Positions 34,693 to 44,628 of a stretch of 64,000 nt of DNA are shown here, piece by piece. Source of the DNA: Branchiostoma floridae (Eukaryota > Chordata > Leptocardii > Amphioxiformes > Branchiostomatidae); the NCBI RefSeq assembly GCF_000003815.2, contig NC_049985.1, positions 2,113,645-2,177,644 on the forward strand, given 5' to 3'. Below the pieces are notes generated by a model that worked only from the letters and a program-made list of their open reading frames with translations, did no database searches and had not been told where the DNA came from. A program made the translations under genes and the position numbers. How positions within the stretch are numbered: position 1 is the stretch's first letter; every line of letters begins with the position of its first letter.

Positions 34693-35028
34693 ATAGAGTC
34701 CATGCCTTCCTGATCGCCATGGTGTCCATAGTGGGGCTGACGCTGCTGCTTACCTGCCGCATCTGGTTTGAGGTTTGTTTTGTTTTTGTCTGCCATCCTG
34801 CCGACAACGCCACTGTTAGGTTCGTAATAAAGTTCACAAGACACCCGATGTAGATAGAGTCCATGCCTTCCTGATCGCCATGGTGTCCATAGTGGGGCTG
34901 ACGCTGCTGCTTACCTGCCGCATCTGGTTTGAGGTTTGTTTTGTTTTTGTCTGCCATCCTGCCGACAACGCCACTGTTAGGTTCGTAATAAAGTTCAAAA
35001 GACACCCAATTTAGATAGAGTCCATTTT
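34693..35028 (+). repeat. KIDINS220: Two 161-bp copies of the exon 16 3' part (fourth membrane helix) with donor
   Basis: atctggtttgaggtttg occurs at 34600 (exon), 34761 and 34922, so the period is exactly 161 bp. From AFLIAMV to CRIWFE (23 codons) both copies differ from the exon at four third positions, all silent. An ag at 34691-34692 would give a candidate exon 34693-34772, and a second at 34854-34933. Both match phase 1 from exon 15 and leave in phase 0. The tract before the ag is not pyrimidine-rich. Confidence 0.93.
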
Positions 35029-35450
35029 ATTATTACTCTCTCGTCACACGGCAAACTTCCCCCTGAATCCCTCCATAAGTGCCTCATTTCCCCTCCTTTT
35101 TTTGTTTGATTTCGTCTGCCTTTGGGTATACATGCAACATGCAAGTTTTGTACAGTTACATGTATGTACAAGCTGTGTGAGACCAGCCGGTCACTGTATG
35201 GTTTGATCCACTGACACACCTGAAAGGACCCTTACTCTTTTCTATAAGTGTGGTTAATTCTTTATGCTCAAGGTGTGGCTCTCCTCAAAGGAGGTACCTT
35301 CAGCTTTATGTCTCATCCGTGAGGTTGCCCCTAAGCAAAGCTTATTTTTCACGAGTTGAGTAAGAAAATAAGTGAGATTGCCTTTCCCAAGGGAATGATG
35401 GAATACAAGGGGTTAGCAACCCTAACCACAAACCAACTTGTTGCCTTTGA
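35029..35450. other. Dispersed repeat, 'gtgtgagaccagccgg' family
   Basis: The blocks agctgtgtgagaccag, ctcaaggtgtggctctcctc and ggtaccttcagcttta are loosely matched again at about 37327-37450. I take it as a lancelet dispersed repeat from memory of similar sequence, so the name is tentative. Non-coding. Confidence 0.45.
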
Positions 35451-35452
35451 AG

Positions 35453-35542
35453 GTTCTGTGCTCGCTGGTGATGTCACAGAAACACCGAGTGTTGAAGTCT
35501 GCAGCCAACCTGGACAAGCTCAGGATGGAGGGATTCATGCAT
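35453..35542 (+). CDS. KIDINS220: KIDINS220 exon 17: juxtamembrane segment
   Basis: 90 bp in phase 0, coding VLCSLVMSQKHRVLKSAANL then DKLRMEGFMH. It aligns with the basic helix after the fourth membrane segment in vertebrates (similar spacing of Lys/Arg, and EGFM near the end). Acceptor ttgaag is poor in pyrimidines. Donor cat|gtaagt is strong. Confidence 0.88.
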
Positions 35543-36077
35543 GTAAGTACAGAAAATGTCTTCCCTTGAATGAAACTTCATCTGTGTTATTGATTAAGAA
35601 AATAACAATTTAATATGCTATTGCTCGTATACATACATATAGTAAAGCACTTACCAACAAGCTTTTGATCAAACCTCTGGTCTTTCTCATGTGAAATGAC
35701 ACAAAGCCCATGGCACGTGATCTGAGTGCATAATTTGTGACTGACATCAGCAATGCCAACAGTCGGGCACCATTGACTCATTGCTGACATCACACTTCCG
35801 CTCAAGTCAGGTGACTTTGGTCATTTCAAGTTGAGAAGGATCCGATTTGAGAAGGATCAGAAAACTGATGAAAACCTTGTTTCTAAGTGCTTTGTTTTAG
35901 AATAAGCACTAGTTTGGGATTTGATAACAACTACTTTGAGGGATCACATACAATAATTGTTAACTAACATAAATGTCAATAATAGTATCTGTCTAAGAAA
36001 CTTGGGACAAACTGTCATCAATGAGTGTTCTCAAAAAGCTTGAAATGTCTTTAAACATTTCCCTTGTGTCCCCACAG

Positions 36078-36197
36078 GCCATGAAGGCAGAGGTTGACAT
36101 GCTGGCAGGAATGGTCCAGTGTTTTGACGCCTTCACCGACCACCAGACCAGACTAGTGGTGGTGGTGGACGGGCTCGACTCCTGTGAGCAGGACAAG
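36078..36197 (+). CDS. KIDINS220: KIDINS220 exon 18: Walker B
   Basis: 120 bp in phase 0. It codes AMKAEVDMLAGMVQCFDAF, then TRLVVVVDGLDSCEQDK. The run of Val ending in Asp is the Walker B strand of the NTPase, followed by the conserved GLD-CEQDK. Acceptor cccacag, donor aag|gtaaaa. Confidence 0.96.
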
Positions 36198-36287
36198 GTA
36201 AAAATCACTAGTACTCAAATCCTCCAGGTTTTTAGCATTTTCCCTGCTCCCTTACATGTACATGTACCTTCAGACAACACTTAGTCA

Positions 36288-36345
36288 AGCTGGACTCCTG
36301 TGAACAGGACAAGGTAACAATATTGCTCAAATCCTACAGGGTTTT
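36288..36345 (+). repeat. KIDINS220: Copied 3' edge of exon 18 with donor
   Basis: ctggactcctgtgaacagga plus caag|gtaaca repeats the end of exon 18 and the first part of the following intron about 117 bp downstream. One silent difference in DSCEQDK (gag to gaa). No acceptor of its own is evident. Confidence 0.85.
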
Positions 36346-37020
36346 AACTTTCTTCCTGCCCCATCACCTGGAAAATGAGTTTGGTGCTGCAGCAGCAGCT
36401 AGTGTATATAATAATAAGTTATTTTGGCTTCCAAAAAAAATCTAAATCTAAGAGACAAATAACCCATCTCAAATGTCAGACAAATTGCGCTGTACAGAAA
36501 TATGCACTGTGTGTCTAATCATTGACTGTGACACCTTCTCTGGTTATTTCTTCTTTGTCTTAAATTGTAACTGAAACAATGTTCAGCTTATGCATGTTCT
36601 TGTGGTATCTGATCGTCAGTAGCTTGGATAGAATTTAGTGGTTTCTTTTGCTGTTTTATGTTACCTGTAGTTTGTACTTAAACTTTGTGTCTGCATAGCA
36701 ATATCACCTAGACAACCATCTATCTAAAGACCAAGAAAGGGTCGATAAGGCGTCAAAAGGATGACGGCTGAGACACAACGATTTACCGGTTTCGACCTTT
36801 TACTCAAATTTTAAAGTCTTTATCAGAATCTAGACCAAGACCAAGATAGGTTATATGGCATGAACATGTAATAAATGTAGATTTTCTTGAATCTTCTTCA
36901 GATCCTGGAATTTCCCTTTGTACATGTGTCTAAAGACCAAGATCTGTCACTGCTCCCTCACTTACACATATCTCCTCATGGCAGGAACATGACTTTGCTA
37001 CTTTCTTCCATTTCTCACAG

Positions 37021-37125
37021 ATCCTGCATGTTCTTGACACGGTGCACGTGTTGTTCTCTGGTGCCAACCAGCCTTTCATCACCATCCTGGCTGTGGATCC
37101 ACACATCATCATCAAGGCTGTGGAG
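37021..37125 (+). CDS. KIDINS220: KIDINS220 exon 19: NTPase segment after Walker B
   Basis: 105 bp in phase 0, coding ILHVLDTVHVLFSGANQPF then ITILAVDPHIIIKAVE. The LAVDPHIIIKA strand corresponds to the conserved ASDPHIIIKA of vertebrates. Acceptor ttctcacag, donor gag|gtcagt. Confidence 0.95.
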
Positions 37126-37309
37126 GTCAGTTTTCTTACTCAGTGTTCTCGCCAGGCCTTTTAAATTTTCACACCTGCATTGCTTACCACATGGCTTTGC
37201 TGCACCAAGATGCCCCTATGCTGTAGACAAATCCCTGTGAGAGCACTGTTCACCCTTCAGCACATTGGGAATGTTTTTTTTTCCATAACCAGTTTTGTAC
37301 AGTATGTAT

Positions 37310-37615
37310 AAGGTGTGTTGTAGTAAGACCAAGCTGTGTAAGGTTTGATTGACTCACAGCAGGATTGATTCCCAGTCTTTTAGTATTACTATGTGTTTGC
37401 CTTCTTAAATGTTCTTGGGTTTGGCTGTCCTCAAACATGGGACCTCCAGCGTAACATCTATGGGAACATTCTTCACCAAAGCTACATTGTAGGTTCTCAT
37501 TTTCCCCTAGAGAAGAGTGAGGAAATAGGTGAAGAGTGCCTTTCGTAAGCATACAGCATTGGGGCCTGCTAGGGATTTGAACCCGGAACCTTTAGCTTGT
37601 GAATAGTTTCATCAG
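37310..37615 (-). mobile_element. Dispersed repeat ending in a tRNA-like B box
   Basis: ggatttgaacccgg at about 37575 is, on the minus strand, a near-perfect B box (ccgggttcaaatcc), so a tRNA-derived SINE end is likely. The preceding 200 bases loosely match the repeat at 35029-35450. Confidence 0.4.
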
Positions 37616-37919
37616 TTTGGTACGTCACGGAATAAAGAGAGTCTTTTTTACACAACCAATGGTGTATTCTTACTGACATTTCGTACATATGTAAATATGT
37701 TTTGTGACTGCATCTGAACTGTGAGCAGCGACACCTGTCCTGCAGTACAATGTGAACCGATCAGAATTGCCATGAAGAAGGTGACAGACGGTCACCAAAA
37801 CATTGGTTGTGTAAAAAAGAGTCTTTTTATCCAGAACCTTTAGATTCTGATGTAAGTCAACAAACAACCCTTACCACAAGTCCACCTTGCAACTTGTTTA
37901 AATCTTCGTTCCACTTCAG

Positions 37920-38062
37920 GTCAACCTGCACTCCATATTCCGAGACTCCAACATCAACGGGCACGACTACCTGAAGAACGTGGTGCATCTCCCCTTCTAC
38001 CTGAAGAATCGGGAAGGAGACATCCTCAAGAAACACGTGGTCAACGGGTCCGTGGGCATGAG
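37920..38062 (+). CDS. KIDINS220: KIDINS220 exon 20: end of NTPase
   Basis: 143 bp, phase 0 in and phase 2 out. It codes VNLHSIFRDSNINGHDYLKN then VVHLPFYLKNR. RDSNINGHDY and HLP are invariant in the family. Acceptor acttcag. The donor taken here, gag|gtagtc, is atypical. An alternative 15 bases earlier, cgg|gtccgt, keeps the same phase, so the exact 3' end is uncertain. Confidence 0.88.
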
Positions 38063-38379
38063 GTAGTCATTGTTTGAAATTTGCATTGTCTGTGTCTAAG
38101 TCTCCACTTTTCTCTGGCTGGTTACCCCGAAACGGGGAAGTGTTCATGGCAGGGAACTACGTACAAAGGACAACTACACACAGTTTCGATGCAGATCATC
38201 CAGATTCAAAAATAGCACACTTATTTTTATTGTATCATTGTTGAAAGAATCTTAATGAAGATTTTAACACATGTATTATGTATCATACACAATTCAGCCT
38301 TGTATGGCTCCAATGATATGTACAATAAGTCTGTCATTTATATGCGCACTTGTTTGGGGCTAATACACCAGTCATTCAT

Positions 38380-38413
38380 TCATTCATATATTCATTCCTT
38401 AATTCATTCATTC
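38380..38413. repeat. (TTCA)n tract forming the exon 21 acceptor region
   Basis: Repeated attcattc runs directly into the acceptor ttcag of exon 21. Confidence 0.85.
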
Positions 38414-38415
38414 AG

Positions 38416-38509
38416 GTCCGGGGAGTGCTCCCCACTGGCAGAAGAGCCGGCTGTTACGTCAGTTGTCGGCCCCACTGGAGAGACCACAGTCCTGACTCGA
38501 CGGCCGCGG
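38416..38509 (+). CDS. KIDINS220: KIDINS220 exon 21: variable linker
   Basis: 94 bp, phase 2 in and phase 0 out, coding RSGECSPLAEEPAVTSVVG then LTRRPR. It sits in the poorly conserved Ser/Thr-rich linker after the NTPase, so support comes mainly from phase, splice sites (ttcag, cgg|gtatgt) and the open frame. Confidence 0.72.
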
Positions 38510-38764
38510 GTATGTGTCATACTTAAACTGTAACATACATTTAACTCCTTGATACACATGTTGATTAATTTATGTACTTGTAAGTACATGTAGGTAACAC
38601 CTGTGCATCAACTTCTTGCCTTGCAGTCGGTAGTTTGTGTGTTCGGCCCGCTGCCGAGTCATGCCAGAGACTGTAAGACTTAAAAAAGGGTACATGCTTC
38701 TGTCTCATAGCACTTAGCATTGCTGTCTCATAGCACATGCATAGCACTTAGCATTTAGTGCCAC

Positions 38765-38895
38765 TGTCAGTGGACTAGCCCCCTGCTATAGTGATTGCAC
38801 AAAGCTGTGTGGCCCAGGGCTAAAGAAACAGAAATGGGCACTGCCCAAAGCACCATTTGGTACGGGAAGGACTGTTTTTGATAGTTGTAGAGCAC
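38765..38895 (+). mobile_element. SINE-like dispersed repeat, 'gtgtggcccagggct' family
   Basis: gtggactagccccctgctat and tgtgtggcccagggcta match the element at about 61119-61235 (gtggactagccccttgctgt). Shared also is gatgggcactgccc-like sequence. Non-coding, dispersed. Confidence 0.55.
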
Positions 38896-39039
38896 CTTAC
38901 AAAAGTTGCTGTACATTGGTCGTGTCAGTAAAGATCTATATGTATCCACAGCTTGTCATATTGATGACACTGGAAAGGAATTAGCTTACATCAAAGTATC
39001 ATTCTCAGCATGCTGACAGTGTAACAATGTGTTTTGCAG

Positions 39040-39280
39040 CTCCCATCACAGACTTCTCTCATTGAGAGGAGGCCCAGTAGGGTGGACTTCAGCGCTCTGG
39101 CACGGCGGTTGTCCCGGCAACCGTCACTCTCGTTCACGCCCAAACGGACGCGGTTCCTGGACCGCCAGCTGACGAGACAGTCGACATTCGACATGTCGCA
39201 GGCGCTGGTGACGGACACGTACTTCAGCGGGGTGACGCCTCATACCATGCGGAGGCTGCTCAACATCGTCGCACTTACAG
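39040..39280 (+). CDS. KIDINS220: KIDINS220 exon 22: basic linker and conserved helix
   Basis: 241 bp, phase 0 in and phase 1 out. It starts with an Arg/Ser-rich stretch with repeated RRxS-like sites (ERRPSRVDF, ARRLSRQPSLSF, LTRQSTFDMSQ). It then enters the conserved block VTDTYFSGVTP, TMRRLLNIVALTG. Vertebrates have the parallel ITRQMSFDLTKLL. The basic serine sites are potential kinase targets (inference). Acceptor ttttgcag, donor cag|gtgaga. Confidence 0.93.
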
Positions 39281-39469
39281 GTGAGATTTACTGGTTGGTG
39301 GGAGTTTGTTTGTTTGGACTTTTAAAGTTTTATTCATTCATGAGAAGCTTGAATCATCCTGCAAGACGCTTTTCATTGAGGTCATGGTGGAGGTAAGGGT
39401 CAGATTAGACGATTAAACAGAAATACAGCTTTACTGAGCAGTAATAAATCTATTAAAATAATCATGTAT

Positions 39470-39540
39470 CATTACACAAACACCGTGCAGAGGCTGCTCA
39501 ACATCGTCGCGCTTACCGGTGAGATTTACTGGTTGGAGTT
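39470..39540 (+). repeat. KIDINS220: Copied 3' edge of exon 22 with acceptor-like and donor sites
   Basis: 39491-39518 repeats RLLNIVALT with two silent differences, preceded by gtgcag and followed by gtgagatttactggttgg as after the real exon. As a cassette it would be 28 bp and would shift the frame, so it is not a simple added exon. Confidence 0.88.
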
Positions 39541-39584
39541 AACATTTACATAACTCCTTGTTACTTACAGGTCCATTGACTATC

Positions 39585-39822
39585 CATGTATTGCTCTCAT
39601 GTTCAACTCATATATCCGTCTACGTAGGCCAGTTTCTTTATAATGTATTCCAAATGCGAGACCAGAGTAATCATACATAACTGTACTGTTATCGATAATG
39701 TTTTGTTGTTGTTTTGTATGTAGCCTCTTAGTACTATTGTCTGTATAGCTATTAGTTGTTATTAATTGCCATACATTATACCCTGTGCAATTGTTGAGCA
39801 ATAAAATTCATTCATTCATTCA
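39585..39822 (+). mobile_element. Probable 3' end of a CR1/L2-like LINE or SINE
   Basis: Non-coding sequence ending gagcaataaaattcattcat plus further attc units. An aataaa followed at once by a short tandem tail is typical of non-LTR retroposon ends. Family not established. Confidence 0.4.
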
Positions 39823-40189
39823 ATTGACTTGTGGTAGTGGTCAGGAAACACTCTCAAAAACTTTCTCGTAGTCATAGTAGGTTGTCTCCTGTGTTTGGTG
39901 GCCCTGCCTCTCAACAAGAGGTTGGGAGTTTAAATCCTGGCTGTTGTTGCTTACCAACATGCACACTACAGGAAAGGGTTGCAGTCCTTAAGAACAGGAT
40001 GTTAAGCCGTGGTCCAATGTTCATTGTGTTTGTCAAAATGAGCTAGGGGAATTTCCTTGGTACAATCAACCTGTAAATACTGTACATACATGTACTCTAT
40101 AGTGTCTGTCCTCTCTGTCACGACCAGTGGAAGACTACATTTGCAGCTCTTCAGTCAGGTAAAACTGAAAACTCACTTTCCTTTTCTTT

Positions 40190-40375
40190 CCTCAGGTCGT
40201 TTGCTGCAAGCGAGGAACGTTGTGTTTAAGTGACACCATGTTGATGAAAGTATCACTTATAAAGTTTGATTTAAATGTCTTTAAGGTCGTTTGCTTCAAG
40301 CGAAGAACGTTGTGTTTAAGTGACACCATGGTGATGAAAGTGTTACTTATAAACTTTGATTTAAATGTCTTTCAG
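40190..40375 (+). repeat. KIDINS220: Two upstream copies of the exon 23 acceptor and 5' edge
   Basis: Copies start at 40198 (cctcag|gtcgtttgctgcaagcg) and 40287 (tttaag|gtcgtttgcttcaagcg). The real exon is at 40376. Period 89 bp. Both copies read GRLL then QARNVVFK- or QAKNVVFK-like and then hit tga where the exon has tgg (Trp). If used they would truncate the protein. The second also has aag rather than cag. Confidence 0.93.
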
Positions 40376-40538
40376 GTCGTTTGTTGCGAGCGCGGAATGT
40401 AGCGTTCAAGTGGCACCAGCTGGCGAGTTGGGTGAACCTGACAGAGCAGTGGCCGTACCGCACTTCCTGGCTCATCTACCAACAGGAGGAGACGGAGGAT
40501 CTGGGGGACAACACGAGTCTCAACGTGTTATATGACAG
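40376..40538 (+). CDS. KIDINS220: KIDINS220 exon 23: conserved post-NTPase helix block
   Basis: 163 bp, phase 1 in and phase 2 out, coding GRLLRARNVAFKWHQLASWV then NLTEQWPYRTSWLI. LASW-NLTEQWPYRTSWLI is nearly identical to vertebrates, making this a strong anchor. Acceptor tttcag, donor cag|gtggga. Confidence 0.97.
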
Positions 40539-40905
40539 GTGGGATATACATTTTGTAGTTGAGTTAAACTAGGCTGGGCAACCACTTGGCATAGCCAGAA
40601 ACCTCCATCTATAAGGCATACTTGCCGTATGGGGTCCTTCCTGGTGTGAATGGTTCAAAACAGTCCTATGGCTGCACCTGGGGCAATTGCTGTCACATTG
40701 AGATCACCTGAGTGGCGCCGAACAGCTGCTCGCTCCAGACCCTTGAGATTTAGCCCCGCCTATTGTAAGCTCCTCGCAATTCAGCACCTGGCTGCCAAGA
40801 GAGAGTAAGTGGCCCGCCCAATAACAATACTAGTAACAAATAATAATAACTGCTGAAAAAGCCTTTTGCCACCTTGCATGTATTGACTTACATGACTCTT
40901 GGCAG

Positions 40906-41084
40906 AATCTGCAGTAAGATCCCCACATCGCGGGAGGCAGAGCCACTCCTGGAGATCGATGCAGATGCGAGAAACTTTGAGATGTTCCTGATGAACCACT
41001 CGCCCGTCCTGACGGTGTCTGACCTGAGAACATTCCTCCCCTCCACCATCAACCTGGACCCAAACATCAAGACTGTCATCGCAG
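40906..41084 (+). CDS. KIDINS220: KIDINS220 exon 24
   Basis: 179 bp, phase 2 in and phase 1 out, coding RICSKIPTSREAEPLLEID, RNFEMFL, and FLPSTINLDPNIKTVIA. It follows the family order EPLLEID, RNFE-FL, FLP-T-NLDP. Acceptor ggcag, donor cag|gtgaga. Confidence 0.96.
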
Positions 41085-41183
41085 GTGAGATGTCAGATCT
41101 GCAGAACGTCTGTGCAAAGTATAAGGCTGTGTTTTTGTGTAATTTGTGTATTGCAAGGATGATATTCCTATATAGGTTCCATA

Positions 41184-41390
41184 TACTGTAAATGCAGAAA
41201 TGTTTGTTGTGGTTTAATGTCCATGGTTTTTGCAAGGCAGCTTCCCCGCAAACTCTTAATCACCTCAAGCATTTTTTTCCTTACAGTTTGTGACTACAGG
41301 GTATGGTGATACTGTGAATTCAAAACCACCGCAAAAACTCCATTTACTATTAGTGAGAAATTAATCCCCATGAACTTAGTAGTTGTGTCC
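41184..41390. mobile_element. MITE-like element, 'ccaccgc' family (degraded)
   Basis: Starts tactgtaaatgcagaaatgt, contains cccgcaaac and aaaaccaccgc. The far end is unclear. Same family as 17802-18020. Confidence 0.5.
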
Positions 41391-41761
41391 AAAAGGGCAA
41401 TCCTATGCAACACCAATTATTCTGATACAGTCTTCTCCAGACTAGCCTCTGTTTCAACTAACTGTTTCATAAAACTGCATAGTTGCTGAAAAAATGTCAA
41501 TGAAGGAATGCAGTGATAGTGATAGTACATCAGATACCACTTGAGCATTGTGTTCTTGATCGGTACGTGCTCAGATTAGCTTAGATGCAAAAAAGAAACC
41601 ATTGCCATTCAAGGGATTGTAACCAACGTTTCAGCACCAAAGACAAGAATTTTTGAAGGCAATTCAATCTTTACAAAACTGGATAAAAGTCAGAGATTTA
41701 CTTCCAGATGTTGCAAGTGAAGAAGAGTGATGAATGTCTCTGAAAGCTAGTTGTAGAGACT

Positions 41762-41891
41762 TAACTGTAAAAGCAGAAATGTTCATGGTAGCAGTGGCCA
41801 CTTCACCACAAAGTTAAAACCACCACAAACACACCATTTTCCCGCTACCGCGAAATCTAATCCCTGCAAACTTTTAAATTCATGTACAGTA
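41762..41891. mobile_element. MITE-like element, 'ccaccgc' family
   Basis: Starts taactgtaaaagcagaaatg and ends catgtacagta, with aaaaccaccacaaac and cccgctaccgcgaa inside. Confidence 0.55.
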
Positions 41892-42930
41892 TGTGCAGCC
41901 ATTTGTTTGTTTCTAAAAATGGAAACATCTTTCATCTGAGACTTTACCATAAAAGTGTATTTTTCCTCTTCCTGATTATACATAGACTTATCAGAACAAT
42001 CCACTGCTCCTACAGCCTCAAAAAGACCAATACTCTTTACCTATCTTGTACTTTTCTTAACCCCTATAGCCACATTAGCCGAAGGGATGCCAGTGACAGT
42101 TCCCTGTGCCATGTGCACCATGAGTAGTGCACTGTGCTGGTGCCAAAGTGCGACAACTGAACATAATACCGGTAGTCCAGGTACATTTTGTACATCTAAC
42201 AACATGGCCTTATGGGTGACATCCAAACTGACCTTTTACCTTGCATCTCAACATCAGCTCTTTCTCTTCAGTAGATGCTACCTTTTAGGGGTGCCAGATC
42301 TGCGCTGAAGTCCTTCGTTTTAGCATATGTAATGTTGTAGTGGTGTAGCATAGCTTATTTTTTTTTATAATCATGTTCATTATGGTGTTAAAACAACAGT
42401 GTTTTAGGTACATCAATACAATGTACAATCATCAAACACATGGAGAGATCCAACCTGACTTATTACCTTATCCCATTATCAGCTGTCTTATGGAGAAGTC
42501 AGCATTTTATTTTCAGCTCTGGTGAAAAAAACAAGTAGATAGTCTTCCCTCAATACTTAACTCATCTTTCAGTCATAGTATTTTCTCCTTACTATGTTCT
42601 CTACACATAACTAAGTGGTGGAGGTGATTTTGCCTGCAGGAAAGGTGCTGTCACAAGCTACACGTCTAGAGCTGTGTTTTCTATAAATACTTCCTTTTTT
42701 AATACTTCTTCTTGTGTCATCACTTCTGCTACACTGTTCAGCTCCAGAACTCAGAGCACATCCTTCCTCTGGGGGTCAGAGCTTCCAGATCTTCCTTGGT
42801 GGAGGTGAATAATTTTTGTCAGCAGAAAAGGTGCTATCACTGGCCACATTTAGAACTGTTTTTTTTATATACTGTGATGTGATGATGCTTTGCTGTCATA
42901 AAGAACTGGACCTTATTTACTGATTTTCAG

Positions 42931-43008
42931 ATGAGCTTCGCAGGTACAGGTACAGCCCGTCGCCAACTCACCTCCACTCACCTGTGCATCACGGAGCAAC
43001 TTCACCAG
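42931..43008 (+). CDS. KIDINS220: KIDINS220 exon 25: start of cytoplasmic tail
   Basis: 78 bp, phase 1 in and out, coding DELRRYRYSPSPTHLHSPVH then HGATSP. It follows the family's conserved IA(D) junction and leads into a Ser/Pro/His-rich tail. Support: phase, acceptor tgattttcag, donor cag|gtaaca, position. Sequence conservation is low here. Confidence 0.72.
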
Positions 43009-43291
43009 GTAACACCAATTTGTGCTGCTCAACTCCTTTGTTCCTCTACCTTCCAACCTAGGGTCATCCAATGAGATACCTGATTTCCTGTCTATGCTGG
43101 GATCTTGTAGTTGTACCTTGTACAAACTCCAGATATCCACTGAAAATCTTGCCCTCCTTCCTCAGCAGTGCTTGAACTGCAGTTACCACTAGATAACAAA
43201 CTTTTAAAGTTGTTTATATACGACCAAGTGTTTTTACCTAAGCAGATGTTCTTTGGCTGTCTGTTACCTTCGTCAGAGTAATACTGGCCGG

Positions 43292-43469
43292 TACAGTAGA
43301 AGTCAGTTAATTGCACAATGGATAACTGCACACTTCTGTTAATTGCACGGAATCCCAAAGTCCCATAATGATGCAGTCCAGCTGAATAACTTCGCTTTGT
43401 TGCACCATCCGGATAATTGCACAAAATGTGCTGGCAAATGGGGACTGCAATTAAACGGCTTCTGCTGTA
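43292..43469. mobile_element. Tigger/pogo-like MITE, 178 bp
   Basis: The ends tacagtagaagtcagttaat and attaaacggcttctgctgta are imperfect complements beginning with cagtagaag, a typical end of pogo-type elements. TA on both sides. Same length and ends as 49557-49734. Confidence 0.7.
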
Positions 43470-44238
43470 CTACTTCACACAACAGCTAGCTGTCACTGCT
43501 GCAGTGTGAAGAATGTGGTCAGTATTGCCCTGAAGAAGATGACAGATAGTCACAGAACATTTGCTTCACGGGGAAAAACACTTGGTAGGGTATAAAGAAC
43601 TTTTATTTGTTATCCAGTGACATACCAACCTGATGAAACTATAATTTACTGATACAGTTGCACCTGTTCCTTTTTTCCCTCTGACACTGCAACAGGTGTC
43701 TTCTTCTGATCTGGTGGTCTGATTACTTTCCTCAAGACTTTTACTGATTCTCTTATCAAGACTTTATCCTTGCTCTTTCTCTACAGGTTGTATCACTGGT
43801 CTTATTCTGCTGCCATCTCTAGGCCTTTTCCATTGATTACTTTAACTTACTACTTTTTCCATTGTCAAGGATCTTGAATTATGTCTCTTATGGTCTAGAC
43901 CCTCATTTTCTTGTTTTAAGTTAAACTCTTTCCCAAATGCCAGATGCCTGGGTTCTTAAGTAGCCTGTGTTTACACAATCTCTCGCTGGCTGGGGTTAAT
44001 GACCCCCTCACCGAGCAATACTATAGGGCCGGCCGCTAGGAGCGCGATTTTAGTCAGGCTAGGTTCTTAAGTATCACTTATATTCAGCAGGTTGTCTTCA
44101 CATTCACTTCTATGCACCTTTCAATCTAATTTTGATGTGATTTTTATGTCTGTAATGTACATGTATGACTTTTTATTGTGTGAAAAAAAAAATAGTAGAA
44201 ATATGCCCTTATTGTGTTTCAATGATTAGCTCTCTATT

Positions 44239-44338
44239 NNNNNNNNNNNNNNNNNNNNNNNNNNNNNNNNNNNNNNNNNNNNNNNNNNNNNNNNNNNNNN
44301 NNNNNNNNNNNNNNNNNNNNNNNNNNNNNNNNNNNNNN
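44239..44338. other. Assembly gap, 100 N
   Basis: Exactly 100 N, so probably a gap of unknown true length. It directly adjoins a duplicated segment, which may have caused it. Confidence 0.99.
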
Positions 44339-44628
44339 TTTCTGTATCTTGCTCATTGACAACTTATAACCTCTAATTATCCTACATGTATACATTTTAT
44401 ATATCAGCACTGTTTATACTTTGTCCCCAGAACACCATGAGAATCCTTGCCCCTTGCACCACTCCCACTCCTCAGCAGAAATGCGCATGTAGATAGATAG
44501 TATGGTGATAGTAAACATATACATTTGTATATTTCTGTATCTTGCTCATTGAAAAACTTATAACCTCTAATTATCCTACATGTACATGTACACTTTATAT
44601 ATCAGCACTGTTTATACCTTGTCCCCAG
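44339..44628 (+). repeat. KIDINS220: Duplicated intron plus exon 26 start, with premature stop
   Basis: tttctgtatcttgctcattg begins at 44339 and again at about 44532. Both copies run through tatatatcagcactgttta to ttgtccccag|aacaccatgag. The first copy's exon part (from 44431) reads HHENPCPLHHSH then SSAEMRM, and stops at tag near 44490. The second is exon 26. Period 193-198 bp. The left boundary is lost in the gap. Confidence 0.92.

Noticed and set aside
36898-36915. cttcag|atcctgg as an extra copy of the exon 19 start
   Set aside because: Only about nine bases match, which chance can explain.
44165-44359. Open frame spanning the N gap
   Set aside because: Its length depends on undetermined bases.
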